A stretch of DNA of 21,629 bases from Euryarchaeota archaeon UBA54 (lineage in GTDB: Archaea > Thermoplasmatota > Poseidoniia > Poseidoniales > Thalassarchaeaceae), in assembly GCA_002495735.1 (NCBI GenBank), contig DAGM01000061.1, positions 1 to 21,629 on the forward strand. Direction: 5' to 3'. The notes under the pieces are model-generated. The model worked only from the letters and a program-made list of their open reading frames with translations, was not told the DNA's origin and did not search any database. The translations under genes and the position numbers were made by a program. Below, piece by piece: positions 7,221-15,281 of the stretch. Numbering within the stretch: position 1 is the first letter of the stretch; each line of letters begins with the position of its first letter.

Positions 7221-9020
7221 GTGTGCGGCATCACTGGCATGCTCGGAAATGCAGATCAGGAAACTGCTCTGGCGATGGCAGCCTGCCTTAGTCATAGGGG
7301 GCCCGACGGAGGGGGTGGATTCTACGACGAACTCGAACACGGAGCCGTGGCATTCGGTCATGCTAGGCTGTCGATAGTCGATCTTGAGGGCTCTTCGCAG
7401 CCCATCGGATCGGACCACGGGGCAGTATTAGTGCAGAATGGAGAGATATACAACCAATCGGAACTACGCTCTCGATGCAATACCTATCCGTGGCGCACTT
7501 CAGGAGACAGCGAGACTGTTCTAGCAGCACACAGGAATGCTATGCTCGCTACAGGATACTCCAGTCGCGATTCAACTGCAGACCACGCCAGATGGGTTTC
7601 CCTGCTGAATGGGATATGGGGCTTCGCCCTCTGGGATCCAGTGAGAAGAGAACTACTTCTGAGCAGGGATCCAATGGGCGTTAAACCACTGCTCAGAACA
7701 CTGCTACCCGACGGTACGCTTCTGTTCGCTTCGGAAGTCAAGGCGTTTCATGCCCATCCTGAATTCATAGCCCGACCGGACATTGACGCTCTCGCCGTCA
7801 GGCTCGCCTACGAGTATTCGATGGATATGACGACCCTCTTCCTCGGCGTCACACAAGTAGCCCCAGGGACAATCGAGTCTTGGTCCTTGGACGATGATGG
7901 CAGAGCAATTCTGAATGGAGTCTGTAGATACTCTAGGGACATCATCTCACCTACGGAACACTGGGATCCGTCAGTCCAAGCTCGAATTCTCCTTGACAGT
8001 TTCCGAGATGGCCTCGAGGACCGGATGATGTCCGACGTCCCAATAGGAATTGTGCTATCGGGGGGTTTGGATTCGAGCTTGGTGGCTGCACTCGCTCATC
8101 AGGTTTCTCAGAGTTCGGGGAAACCGGTCCCAGAATGCTGGACTGTAGCTAGTAGTGAGGATAATCCAGATTTCGTTGCCTCCAAGATGGTTGCTCAGCA
8201 TCATGATCTGGAACATCACACCAAGATAATCGAAGAGGACGCGTTTTGGAAGGGCCTCCCTCGCTTCGTTGCCAGCGGAGAGGATCTCGACATCACCGTA
8301 CTGTTCTGGCAGACTCTGTTTGAGGAGATGTCAAAGCAAGTGACTGTGGGACTTTGTGGTCAGGGGGCAGACGAACTTCATGCGGGCTATGCGCGATACC
8401 GCGATCTGGATGAACACTCACGACTGGTATCGAACAGGCTCTCTCTGGCAGGGGGTTTCGATCCCTCTGGTATCGAGCACGGCCCGGGGGAGCCTTGGCT
8501 CAATACCAAGATAGCCCCCGAACACCATTTCAAAGACTTGAGCACTACTCTGCAATTCGAACTTGACAGGGGCCAGTTATCGAACTTCCAACTGCGTCTA
8601 GCTGATAGGCATAGCATGGCTCAGGGCATGGAAGTAAGGGTTCCTTTCCTGAGTTCGCAGCATAGGGCCGTGTCCAACAGGCTACCGATGAAGTGGAGAC
8701 TCTCTGCGGATACGGAAAAACTCGCTCTGCGTGAGGCGGCTTCCCTGACCGACCTCCCGGAGATTACCGTGAGGCGCCCAAAACTCCCGGCTGGAACAGC
8801 AACAGCTCCAGATTTGGTGTCTTCGCTAATACAGGAACTGACTCCCCATGCCACCGAGTGGGCCAAGGGATACGGCCGACTGAGCGAGCAACTCGCTGAC
8901 CAGCCTGAGATGGCCATAGGGATGAGGCTGTTCCACTCGATTCACCTGACAGGGAATCCTCAACAACGGGCTACTAAGCCAATAATGGAACTTCTTGAGG
9001 ATGTTAGTGATTGGCCCTAG
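7221..9020 (+). CDS. asnB: Asparagine synthase (glutamine-hydrolysing)
   Basis: This 599-residue enzyme makes asparagine from aspartate, ATP and glutamine-derived ammonia. The N-terminal class II glutaminase begins with the catalytic cysteine (Cys2 in MCGITG), which fixes the GTG start at 7221, and includes SHRGPDG (residues 24-30) and QNGEIYN. The synthetase domain carries the ATP pyrophosphatase loop LSGGLDSS (279-286), then CGQGADELHAGYARY and the late MEVRVPFLS segment. Length and domain order match AsnB of bacteria and archaea. Paralogues act in cell-surface or amidation pathways, but nothing nearby argues for that. It is followed within four bases by the convergent alkyltransferase gene. 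Confidence 0.95.
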   Translation: MCGITGMLGNADQETALAMAACLSHRGPDGGGGFYDELEHGAVAFGHARLSIVDLEGSSQPIGSDHGAVLVQNGEIYNQSELRSRCNTYPWRTSGDSETVLAAHRNAMLATGYSSRDSTADHARWVSLLNGIWGFALWDPVRRELLLSRDPMGVKPLLRTLLPDGTLLFASEVKAFHAHPEFIARPDIDALAVRLAYEYSMDMTTLFLGVTQVAPGTIESWSLDDDGRAILNGVCRYSRDIISPTEHWDPSVQARILLDSFRDGLEDRMMSDVPIGIVLSGGLDSSLVAALAHQVSQSSGKPVPECWTVASSEDNPDFVASKMVAQHHDLEHHTKIIEEDAFWKGLPRFVASGEDLDITVLFWQTLFEEMSKQVTVGLCGQGADELHAGYARYRDLDEHSRLVSNRLSLAGGFDPSGIEHGPGEPWLNTKIAPEHHFKDLSTTLQFELDRGQLSNFQLRLADRHSMAQGMEVRVPFLSSQHRAVSNRLPMKWRLSADTEKLALREAASLTDLPEITVRRPKLPAGTATAPDLVSSLIQELTPHATEWAKGYGRLSEQLADQPEMAIGMRLFHSIHLTGNPQQRATKPIMELLEDVSDWP

Positions 9021-9023
9021 TAA

Positions 9024-9521
9024 CTATCTTGCCAATCGTAAATCGAGTTCCAACTTCCTGCCTTCGTGCTTGAGCAACCATGCCTTGGTCTCAGGGCCGT
9101 TGCAGCCGCTGTAGTTCCCTAAAGCACCGTCTCTGCGAACCACTCTGTGACAGGGAATCAACAGGGCCCATGGATTGCCAGCCATGACTGAGCCGACAGC
9201 TCTGCTGGAGTTTTCGTAGCCTGCTGCTAGAGCCAGATTACCGTAACTAATCACCTCGCCGAAGGGTGCAACTTCTGGGAGAGTCCCGAGGACCTTTCTC
9301 TGGAACGCAGTAAGGCTCCCTATGTCGAGCACGGGAACGGGGGCTTTGCGCTTCTGGAAGAAAGCTTTCACCCATCCTTTGGCTGTTTCCACGTGGTGTC
9401 TGCCCACCATAGACTCGTTCTCTGGCTCCCCGCTCCACTCAAGTCTACAGACTCCCTCTTCACTGGCCGCGACAATCATTCTACCTAGAGGGGTGGCGAT
9501 CGCCCTGATCCCTACTTCCAT
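9024..9521 (-). CDS. ogt: Methylated-DNA-[protein]-cysteine S-methyltransferase
   Basis: A 165-residue suicide DNA-repair protein that moves alkyl groups from O6-alkylguanine to its own cysteine. The active site is IPCHRVVRRDG with acceptor Cys124. Upstream lie the DNA-binding segment FQRKVLGTLPEVAPFGEVISYG and the Asn hinge and recognition helix NSSRAVGSVMAGNP; the LGNYSGC loop follows the active site. The frame is open further upstream, to 9578, with ATGs at 9554 and 9578, but these overlap the preceding gene. The ATG at 9521 gives MEVGIRAIATPLG, a typical family start, and nearly abuts the upstream stop at 9526. It is probably the last gene of the ferredoxin-membrane protein transcript. 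Confidence 0.93.
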   Translation of the reverse strand: MEVGIRAIATPLGRMIVAASEEGVCRLEWSGEPENESMVGRHHVETAKGWVKAFFQKRKAPVPVLDIGSLTAFQRKVLGTLPEVAPFGEVISYGNLALAAGYENSSRAVGSVMAGNPWALLIPCHRVVRRDGALGNYSGCNGPETKAWLLKHEGRKLELDLRLAR

Positions 9522-9525
9522 CGAA

Positions 9526-9825
9526 CTACCTAGCCTCTCCCTCAGACTCGCCATCTTCGTCTCCGATAGCAATGTCATCCATTCCCACTATTTCGTAGTT
9601 CGAGGGGAACAGTGCGATGATTATCCCCGCCACTATGCAGACGAGGCCTAGGTAGAATGACTGCATCACCACCATTAGTTCGAGGCCAATCACGAACAAA
9701 ACCAGACCGCCTAGGTTGGACACCCATACTAGGGTCTTGAAGGTCGAAAGGGAGACACCGCTGGAGCGACTGCTCCTCTTAGGCCCGAACTCAGCCCCGA
9801 ATCTCAACGGCTCCTTATCTTCCAC
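9526..9825 (-). CDS. Two-helix membrane protein of unknown function
   Basis: A 99-residue protein with a polar, basic N-terminal 28 residues, two hydrophobic helices (about 31-53 and 55-73, separated by a very short turn) and an acidic C-terminal tail (DEDGESEGEAR). I do not recognise the family. It starts with GTG at 9825, eight bases after the ferredoxin stop, with an AGGTAGGA site overlapping that stop, so it is likely translated from the same mRNA. The next gene downstream encodes the DNA alkyltransferase. Possible membrane partner of the respiratory cluster, by position only. Confidence 0.65.
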   Translation of the reverse strand: MEDKEPLRFGAEFGPKRSSRSSGVSLSTFKTLVWVSNLGGLVLFVIGLELMVVMQSFYLGLVCIVAGIIIALFPSNYEIVGMDDIAIGDEDGESEGEAR

Positions 9826-9833
9826 GACTATTC

Positions 9834-10166
9834 CTACCTGTCAATCATGATTATCGCATCGGTCGGACAGCCTAAAACACACAACTTGCATCCCGTACAA
9901 TCATCCCTCAGGATTCTAGCTTTGCGATTCACTTCTACTTGCATAATCGGACTTGCGAGCGGGGTGTCGTAAAGCTCAATGGCATTATCATCGCAGACTA
10001 TAGTACACTGGTCACAACCTATGCATAGTTCCTTCTTGACCCATGCGACAGCGTCCTCCCCTCCCTTGATCTTGGCTTCCTCTCCCGCTCTCATCGAATC
10101 GAGCATCATCCGGATGCGTCTCTGCTCGGCGGCCCGCCGGACTAGCAGGTCGGGTATCTCTGTCAC
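9834..10166 (-). CDS. 2[4Fe-4S] ferredoxin-like electron-transfer protein
   Basis: About 110 residues with two four-cysteine clusters: CIGCDQCTIVC and CTGCKLCVLGCP. The second is the complete CxxCxxCxxxCP form; the first has Asp rather than Pro after the fourth Cys. An N-terminal helical, charged extension of about 45 residues precedes the first cluster, and a linker of about 31 residues separates the clusters, longer than in simple ferredoxins. It probably carries low-potential electrons in the cytoplasm. The GTG at 10166 (giving MTEIPDLL) is preferred, but a TTG three codons upstream (10175) is possible. It lies about 110 bases downstream of the cytochrome-b/HdrD fusion on the same strand, so it may supply or accept electrons for that complex. 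Confidence 0.85.
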   Translation of the reverse strand: MTEIPDLLVRRAAEQRRIRMMLDSMRAGEEAKIKGGEDAVAWVKKELCIGCDQCTIVCDDNAIELYDTPLASPIMQVEVNRKARILRDDCTGCKLCVLGCPTDAIIMIDR

Positions 10167-10175
10167 GCCCGGCAA

Positions 10176-10279
10176 CTAGCGCCCCACATTCTCAATGTAT
10201 GCTTCTCTCCGCCACCTTGACACTATGGCTGGATGGCGTGGGACTTTGGCAGTAATCTCTGCATGCTATGCATTCGTAG
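10176..10279. other. Gap between fusion gene and ferredoxin gene
   Basis: About 100 bases that could hold the terminator of the long respiratory transcript and a promoter for the ferredoxin. I see no convincing TATA element, oligo-T tract or conserved structure. Confidence 0.3.
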
Positions 10280-13090
10280 CTATTCCCTAGAGTTCACTTG
10301 GCGGGCGAGGAAACTGACAACGTCGAGAATCTCGAAGTCGTGACGTGGATCGCCCTCAAACTTGAGGCACTCGAAATGCGCCACGCACTTAGGGCAGGTT
10401 GTAAGCATCACTTCTGCCCCAGTCGCCTTCACCTCGTCGAAGCGCTGTAGGCGCAGAGCCCTACTGTTCTCGTTGCAGGCCATCATACTGGAGACACCGC
10501 AGCACAATGCATCTTCGCCGTGGTGCTCCATTTCCACGAGACTTACTCCCTCGACCGACTTGACCAAATCGCGAGGTTTGTCGTAGAGGTCCATTTGACG
10601 CCCGAGGCGACATGGGTCGTGGTAGGTTACGGTGACGTCCTCGTCCATGGACAAGTCCATGTCGAACCCCTTCTCGACTAGGTACTCGGTGGTGTGCATG
10701 ACCTTCATACCATCCAACTCGTAATCCAGAGCGAAAGTTCGGAAGCATTCGGCACACGAGGTGACTAGAGTGTCAATGCCGCTTTCACCTAGTTTCTTCT
10801 GGTTGTAGGCCTTCAGTTTCTCAAAGACCTCTGACAGACCCTGCCACTTCTGGTCGTGGCCACAGCACTTCAGGAAGTCACGACCTAGGTAAGTGACGTC
10901 CTCACCCATCTCCTCGAAGAGGGTGAAGGCCGCAGTGGTGGTCTCGCCGAGATTCATCTCGCCCTCGTTTACATGACTGAAGACCATCTCCTGATCGATG
11001 TAGTCGACGCACCCCGGGTAGTAGCCGACGTTGGAGTCTATCGGGTAATCCTCAATCGAGACAAAGGCCTCGTCAGCATCTTCCTCGGCCTCAGCAGCCA
11101 ACACAGCCTGAAGCAGTGTGTGCGGAATCTCGGTGGCCGGTGGGCCGCCGACGATGAGGTTTCTGCGAATGTCGATGTAGGAATCGTAGTCCACCAACTG
11201 TGGGCAGGCATTGGTGCAGGCAGTGCAGGTCAGGCACGAGTACAGAGGAACACCGTCATCTTCATTGTTCCAGGTGTTGTAGATGATGTTCAGTTTGTCA
11301 CCGGCGTTGAACAGTCTAACCGGGCAGGCGTCGTCGCACAGGTCGCAACCGTAGCACTTGTTCATTTCCCACTCATATCCTCGGGCCATGCTACGCATGA
11401 CTAGGAACACAATCGCGCCCACACCGAGACAGGGGATGGACAGACTGTAGATCAGCTTGGCATCGAGCCCCTTCGGATTCTTGTGGTAAGTTGGGTTGTC
11501 AAAGGAGAGTGCAGTCAACTCATCAAGGCTTAGAGACGATTCAGACCTAACCATAGCCGTGCCGTCGTCGCTGAGTAGGAGAGGCTGATGGGCCACTGCC
11601 GAGAAGTCCGTGGCCATAGAAATAGATTCGTTGACACCCTCTGAATTGAATGAGAAACTGACTGTGTAACTCGATCCAGTAGACAGGTAAATCGTAGTTG
11701 ACTCACACAAACCACCCTCGTTCTCCCACAGAATCGACCCAGAGGAGTCTAGGAGTTTGATACTCTGTGAGTGGATGCCTGCATTACGAGCGGAATCACC
11801 CGTATCTGTGTAAACCGTTCGGAACGTGCAACTCACATCTGCAGGGACACTGGCAACTCCGAGATTTTCGACTTCAAATGTGCTGCTATCGGTGATTGCT
11901 ATTGACGATTCATCTGCATTCCCTGAGTATGTAGTGATTGAGCCACCGGAGTTTCTCCCAATCTCGGCGTCAGCATGCCCATTGTCTCCTGCAAAGTCTA
12001 TGATGGCCTTCTTGGTCGGTTGGTAGATTCCCCAATCAGCCCAATTCGCTGCTGCTATCACGCACCAGTCGCTGGGATCATCATGTTCGAAGTCGAAACC
12101 ATCCCACACTGCCAAGCCCTGTGTCTCTGAGTATGGCAGACAGTCATCCTCCCATTCTGTCCATACATTACCCTTGTCTTGGTGCACAAGAGTATCCGAG
12201 GGCTGCGCCCGTAGCCCATCAAGATCCTCTAATTCGTCCATCGCACCGAGGCCCCCATAGTCCCAGAAGCCACTGTCATAGATGGGCCATGTCACTACTG
12301 AGATGATTACGGTAGCCACGATGGTGCCGATTGCAATCTGTCTACCGATAATCGGCGAGAGTCTCGCACCAATTGAGTTCAGTACGAACCACCTCACGCC
12401 GAAGTACAACACGGCGAATACGAATATACCTGTCAACACCCATGGTATGGCGTTGAATACATCAGCCGTCCAAGGGGCCTGCCGTCCGCAGAACAGGTAG
12501 TTGTGGGAGTCTGACCAGCAATAGTTGCTAAGATCCTTTGAGTAGAGGTCGAGGAAGATGTTGATTGAGAATACGGAGATGAACCACACATGAGCCAGAT
12601 AAACAGCTCCAGCAGTGGCGAACCAAGGGTCCTCGACACCCCTCTTCTCCCTCTTTCCGATGATGAACGGAGGAAGTGCCAACAGGCCAACGGGGATGCC
12701 TGTCAAGGCCGAGCCCCACCAACCAGCGTTCCAAGCGATAACCGGTGAGCCGAAGAAGTCCCCAATCGGTCCCGCGGGAATGATGAATTGAGGCAGGTAC
12801 TCTCCCCACCTCAAGTATCCATACGAGAACAGTACATACCAGTCTGGAAAGACGAATCCGGCCTGAGCGAACGGGTCAGCCGCACTGTGGAGTGGAGGGG
12901 GGATAATCCATGAGTAGAACGAGATCACTGCCATCATCGCTGCTAGGATGATGCTGTCGCGGATAATCTCGGTCGGCCAAAAGGCATGACCGACGAACAC
13001 CCGCCGCCTCTCCTCATCAGCCTCTAGCAACTGGTCTCTCTCGCTGATGTAGGTGTCAGCAATCCTCCCGAATCTATCTATCATCCCCAT
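10280..13090 (-). CDS. Fusion of cytochrome b C-terminal half with HdrD-like iron-sulfur module
   Basis: A 936-residue protein. Residues 30-181 match the C-terminal half of cytochrome b (subunit IV type): three membrane helices (about 42-62, 128-144, 158-181) and the Qo-site motif PDWY (82-85; PEWY in many homologues) after DPFAQAG. Two more helices follow (213-235, 251-270), then a strand-rich insert (271-545) predicted outside the cell, then a last helix (546-566). The C-terminal part carries two ferredoxin motifs (Cys579/582/585/589 and 619/622/625/629) and two CCG domains (Cys694, CCG 742-744, Cys779/782; Cys827, CCG 863-865, Cys899/902), as in HdrD/GlpC/LutA proteins. Counting helices from the PDWY side puts this module in the cytoplasm. 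The ATG at 13090 follows AGTGAT; the gene is ten bases from cytochrome b. The fusion is read in one uninterrupted frame. Confidence 0.93.
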   Translation of the reverse strand: MGMIDRFGRIADTYISERDQLLEADEERRRVFVGHAFWPTEIIRDSIILAAMMAVISFYSWIIPPPLHSAADPFAQAGFVFPDWYVLFSYGYLRWGEYLPQFIIPAGPIGDFFGSPVIAWNAGWWGSALTGIPVGLLALPPFIIGKREKRGVEDPWFATAGAVYLAHVWFISVFSINIFLDLYSKDLSNYCWSDSHNYLFCGRQAPWTADVFNAIPWVLTGIFVFAVLYFGVRWFVLNSIGARLSPIIGRQIAIGTIVATVIISVVTWPIYDSGFWDYGGLGAMDELEDLDGLRAQPSDTLVHQDKGNVWTEWEDDCLPYSETQGLAVWDGFDFEHDDPSDWCVIAAANWADWGIYQPTKKAIIDFAGDNGHADAEIGRNSGGSITTYSGNADESSIAITDSSTFEVENLGVASVPADVSCTFRTVYTDTGDSARNAGIHSQSIKLLDSSGSILWENEGGLCESTTIYLSTGSSYTVSFSFNSEGVNESISMATDFSAVAHQPLLLSDDGTAMVRSESSLSLDELTALSFDNPTYHKNPKGLDAKLIYSLSIPCLGVGAIVFLVMRSMARGYEWEMNKCYGCDLCDDACPVRLFNAGDKLNIIYNTWNNEDDGVPLYSCLTCTACTNACPQLVDYDSYIDIRRNLIVGGPPATEIPHTLLQAVLAAEAEEDADEAFVSIEDYPIDSNVGYYPGCVDYIDQEMVFSHVNEGEMNLGETTTAAFTLFEEMGEDVTYLGRDFLKCCGHDQKWQGLSEVFEKLKAYNQKKLGESGIDTLVTSCAECFRTFALDYELDGMKVMHTTEYLVEKGFDMDLSMDEDVTVTYHDPCRLGRQMDLYDKPRDLVKSVEGVSLVEMEHHGEDALCCGVSSMMACNENSRALRLQRFDEVKATGAEVMLTTCPKCVAHFECLKFEGDPRHDFEILDVVSFLARQVNSRE

Positions 13091-13099
13091 ACTATCACT

Positions 13100-13966
13100 T
13101 CAATGCGGCTCCGCGATACCCTGTACCCAGACGATGAATAGGTGCGCTAGAATCAGGCCAGTCACTAGGACAGGGAGAATGAAGACATGCAGGAAGTACA
13201 TCCTCGTCACCGTCTGACCGGACAGGGTGGTGCCCGCGAACAATGCCTTGGCCATCCAACTCCCCACTAAGGGAGTTGAACTGGCCATGTTGATGCCTAT
13301 GGTGGCTGCTCCGAAAGCTAAACTGTCCCAAGGCAACAGGTAGCCGGAGTAGCCAAAGAAGATGGTGAAGAACATCAATGCGACCCCGATGAGCCAGTTC
13401 AACTCACGTGGGTTGCGATACGCTCCGGTGAAGTATACTCTGCACATATGCAGGAACACTGAGGCCACCATGAAGTGAGTTGTCCAGTGATGTATCGACC
13501 TCATGATGTAGCCGAATGGTAAATCGACCATGATGAACTCCATACTGAGGTAAGCAGGAGAGGGAGTTCCATCTCCTCCCGGGACGTAGTACAGCCCCAG
13601 TACCGTTCCTGAAATCACCAGTATGACGAAGGCGAGGAAAGAGATCCCTCCGAGACAGTACAGAGGATACCAGTACCAGATGATGCGCAACTTGTACTTC
13701 TCAGCGTGTGTCAGCGGCATCTGCCTGTGCATGTGGTGGTATGCATCCTTGCTCATCCCCCAGTAGTCTTGGATTCGGAATCTTGTATCGAGCCAGGAGA
13801 ATGCCCATAGGAAACCCTTCTCTGCGAGGCCCATGCTGCCTGCACTGGTCTCTACGGCCCGCAGGATGTCGGTTCTCGGCATGTCGTCCCTCTCCTTGCG
13901 CAGTGTGAAGGCCACGAGGACCACAACAATGGCAATGAAAAGCCACAGGAACCAGAACTGAATCAT
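13100..13966 (-). CDS. Cytochrome b (b6-type N-terminal half), diheme subunit
   Basis: A 288-residue quinol-oxidising subunit that holds two b hemes. Ligand pairs are His159/His173 (13 residues between) and His260/His275 (14 between), the same spacings as cytochrome b6. Other family segments are SIHHWTTHF, RVYFTGAYRNPRELNW, GYSGYLLPWDSLAFGA and TRMYFLHVFILP. An extra hydrophobic helix at residues 4-21 followed by a basic segment is not usual for b6. The protein stops after the fourth core helix; the remaining cytochrome b helices are in the downstream fusion protein, so this is a split cytochrome b. The ATG at 13966 is preceded by GGTGAG, one base after the Rieske stop. Confidence 0.95.
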   Translation of the reverse strand: MIQFWFLWLFIAIVVVLVAFTLRKERDDMPRTDILRAVETSAGSMGLAEKGFLWAFSWLDTRFRIQDYWGMSKDAYHHMHRQMPLTHAEKYKLRIIWYWYPLYCLGGISFLAFVILVISGTVLGLYYVPGGDGTPSPAYLSMEFIMVDLPFGYIMRSIHHWTTHFMVASVFLHMCRVYFTGAYRNPRELNWLIGVALMFFTIFFGYSGYLLPWDSLAFGAATIGINMASSTPLVGSWMAKALFAGTTLSGQTVTRMYFLHVFILPVLVTGLILAHLFIVWVQGIAEPH

Positions 13967-13968
13967 TA

Positions 13969-13975
13969 ACTCACC
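13969..13975 (-). promoter_or_regulatory. Shine-Dalgarno site for cytochrome b
   Basis: The minus strand reads GGTGAGT here, three bases before the ATG at 13966 and overlapping the end of the Rieske TAG stop. It indicates linked translation of Rieske and cytochrome b. Confidence 0.6.
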
Positions 13976-14832
13976 TACTCACAAAATGTGTACCAATCTT
14001 TGAAGTCGTCGAGGGCCTCGATGATTCCTCCGTTGACCTCAAATGGAATCAATGGCATACCAACCGGCGCGGGACCCCCGGTTCTCTTGACTCCTATGAA
14101 GTCGAACTCGGTGCCGTTGGTCCTGTTCCTGTTACGATTCTTCTCGATGACTGTGGGGTCGTACCTGCTGGAGTGGCATATACAAAACAGCTTGTTGCCG
14201 CCAGCATCAGCACCACCAGGGCTCCATTGGTCACTGGTGAAGTCATTTGCAACCAACTGCCAACCCGGGATACAGCACAAGTGTGGGCACCTTGAGAATA
14301 TGATAATCATGTTGTCATGAATCGAAAGGGCCTCGTATTCAGGATTCTCGTTGACCTCGAAACCAGATCCCACGTAGGCCCCGCTCTCGTTGTAACCGTC
14401 CATGAACTGGAACTGGGGCTTGTTCTCCTCTGGTGCGGACCGAGAGTTCTCATCGTGAGGGACATAAATCACATTGACAGGGAGGCCGGACCAAACTCCA
14501 GAAGCCCCTGCCATCCCGGTAGTCGAGGTTGCAGCTGCATCGACGAAGGACTGGAAGTCCATCTGCTCAAGGTGCAAGTCACCGTACCAAGAGGAATCCT
14601 CGGCCCCGGTAGGCACCCAGAAGCGCACAGACGAGTCTCCGCCGTCCGCATCAGACTGCCCCATCAGAAGAGATGCGAAGCCGATAGCGCCAATACTTGC
14701 CATAGTGATGACACCCGCAGCGGTGTTGAAAGAGTGGCGCATGAACTCTCTCCTATCGATCATGTTCGGCGCCTCCGAAGCAGCACTAGCTTCGCCGGGA
14801 ACGGGTCTGAGCCTGAATCTTCTTGCCATCAT
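13975..14832 (-). CDS. Rieske [2Fe-2S] protein
   Basis: A 285-residue electron acceptor for quinol oxidation at the Qo site. Box 1 is CPHLCC (Cys182, His184, Cys187) and box 2 is CICH (Cys217, Cys219, His220) followed by SSRYDP. By family rules Cys182/His184/Cys217/His220 bind the cluster and Cys187-Cys219 form a disulfide. The stretch between boxes (about 30 residues) is about twice the usual length, and about 80 residues separate the anchor from the fold. The N-terminus has a twin-arginine-like DRREFMR (26-32) before a hydrophobic helix (about 38-58), consistent with Tat export and membrane anchoring. The ATG at 14832 overlaps the preceding TGA by one base (TGATG); an ATG at 14853 is less likely. 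Confidence 0.94.
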   Translation of the reverse strand: MMARRFRLRPVPGEASAASEAPNMIDRREFMRHSFNTAAGVITMASIGAIGFASLLMGQSDADGGDSSVRFWVPTGAEDSSWYGDLHLEQMDFQSFVDAAATSTTGMAGASGVWSGLPVNVIYVPHDENSRSAPEENKPQFQFMDGYNESGAYVGSGFEVNENPEYEALSIHDNMIIIFSRCPHLCCIPGWQLVANDFTSDQWSPGGADAGGNKLFCICHSSRYDPTVIEKNRNRNRTNGTEFDFIGVKRTGGPAPVGMPLIPFEVNGGIIEALDDFKDWYTFCE

Positions 14833-15281
14833 CACACCTCGTACTGTCTCCATCCCCCAGGGTCATTCGAAGTGATGTATTTGTTACCTCTATGCTTGAC
14901 TATGACAACGTCAGGCATCACGAACTTCAGGTAGACCATGCCTAGGATGATTATAGTCAGCATGAGCATACCCATATGGAATGACAGTGATTGCTGGTCC
15001 CACTCGTTGAATAGCCCATAGGTCAACGCCCCTGCCCAGTATAGACTCCACAAGACACCCCAAAGAGACAACAGTAGAATCAGTATGGAGTCGCCGAAGG
15101 GCGAGACAGAGGCTCGCACGACCGTGCCCATCTCAGGCTCGTTGAACACTCCATGGTCGACGGCAGCACTGAATTCCTCTACTGTCAGCACGGTGTCCTC
15201 GAGAGCAGCGCGCGCGTCCTCTACACTGACCTCGCCCGACTCTACCTGTCTGAGCAGCTTCATCACGATGTCTTCTTTCAC
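14832..15281 (-). CDS. Two-helix membrane protein of the Rieske/cytochrome b cluster
   Basis: A 149-residue protein that I cannot place in a family. Residues 1-45 look like a short helical hairpin (LLRQVESGEVSVEDARAAL). Two membrane helices follow at about 66-89 and 101-120, with a short polar loop between them, and then a polar tail with KHRGNKYITSNDPGGW. Its start is GTG at 15281, four bases inside the end of the upstream gene (GTGA overlap), with a perfect GAGGTGATC Shine-Dalgarno site. Its stop overlaps the Rieske ATG. This tight coupling on both sides suggests a structural subunit of the same complex. Confidence 0.8.
   Translation of the reverse strand: MKEDIVMKLLRQVESGEVSVEDARAALEDTVLTVEEFSAAVDHGVFNEPEMGTVVRASVSPFGDSILILLLSLWGVLWSLYWAGALTYGLFNEWDQQSLSFHMGMLMLTIIILGMVYLKFVMPDVVIVKHRGNKYITSNDPGGWRQYEV

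Noticed and set aside
9522..9578. Longer start for the DNA alkyltransferase
   Set aside because: It would overlap the upstream membrane protein gene, and the extra residues do not resemble the family N-terminus.
10225..10290. 21-aa hydrophobic frame on the plus strand
   Set aside because: Too short, overlaps the 3' end of the fusion gene antisense, and has no ribosome site or promoter.
10973..12500. Plus-strand frames opposite the cytochrome b/HdrD fusion
   Set aside because: They are antisense to conserved cysteine motifs and show no recognisable domains.
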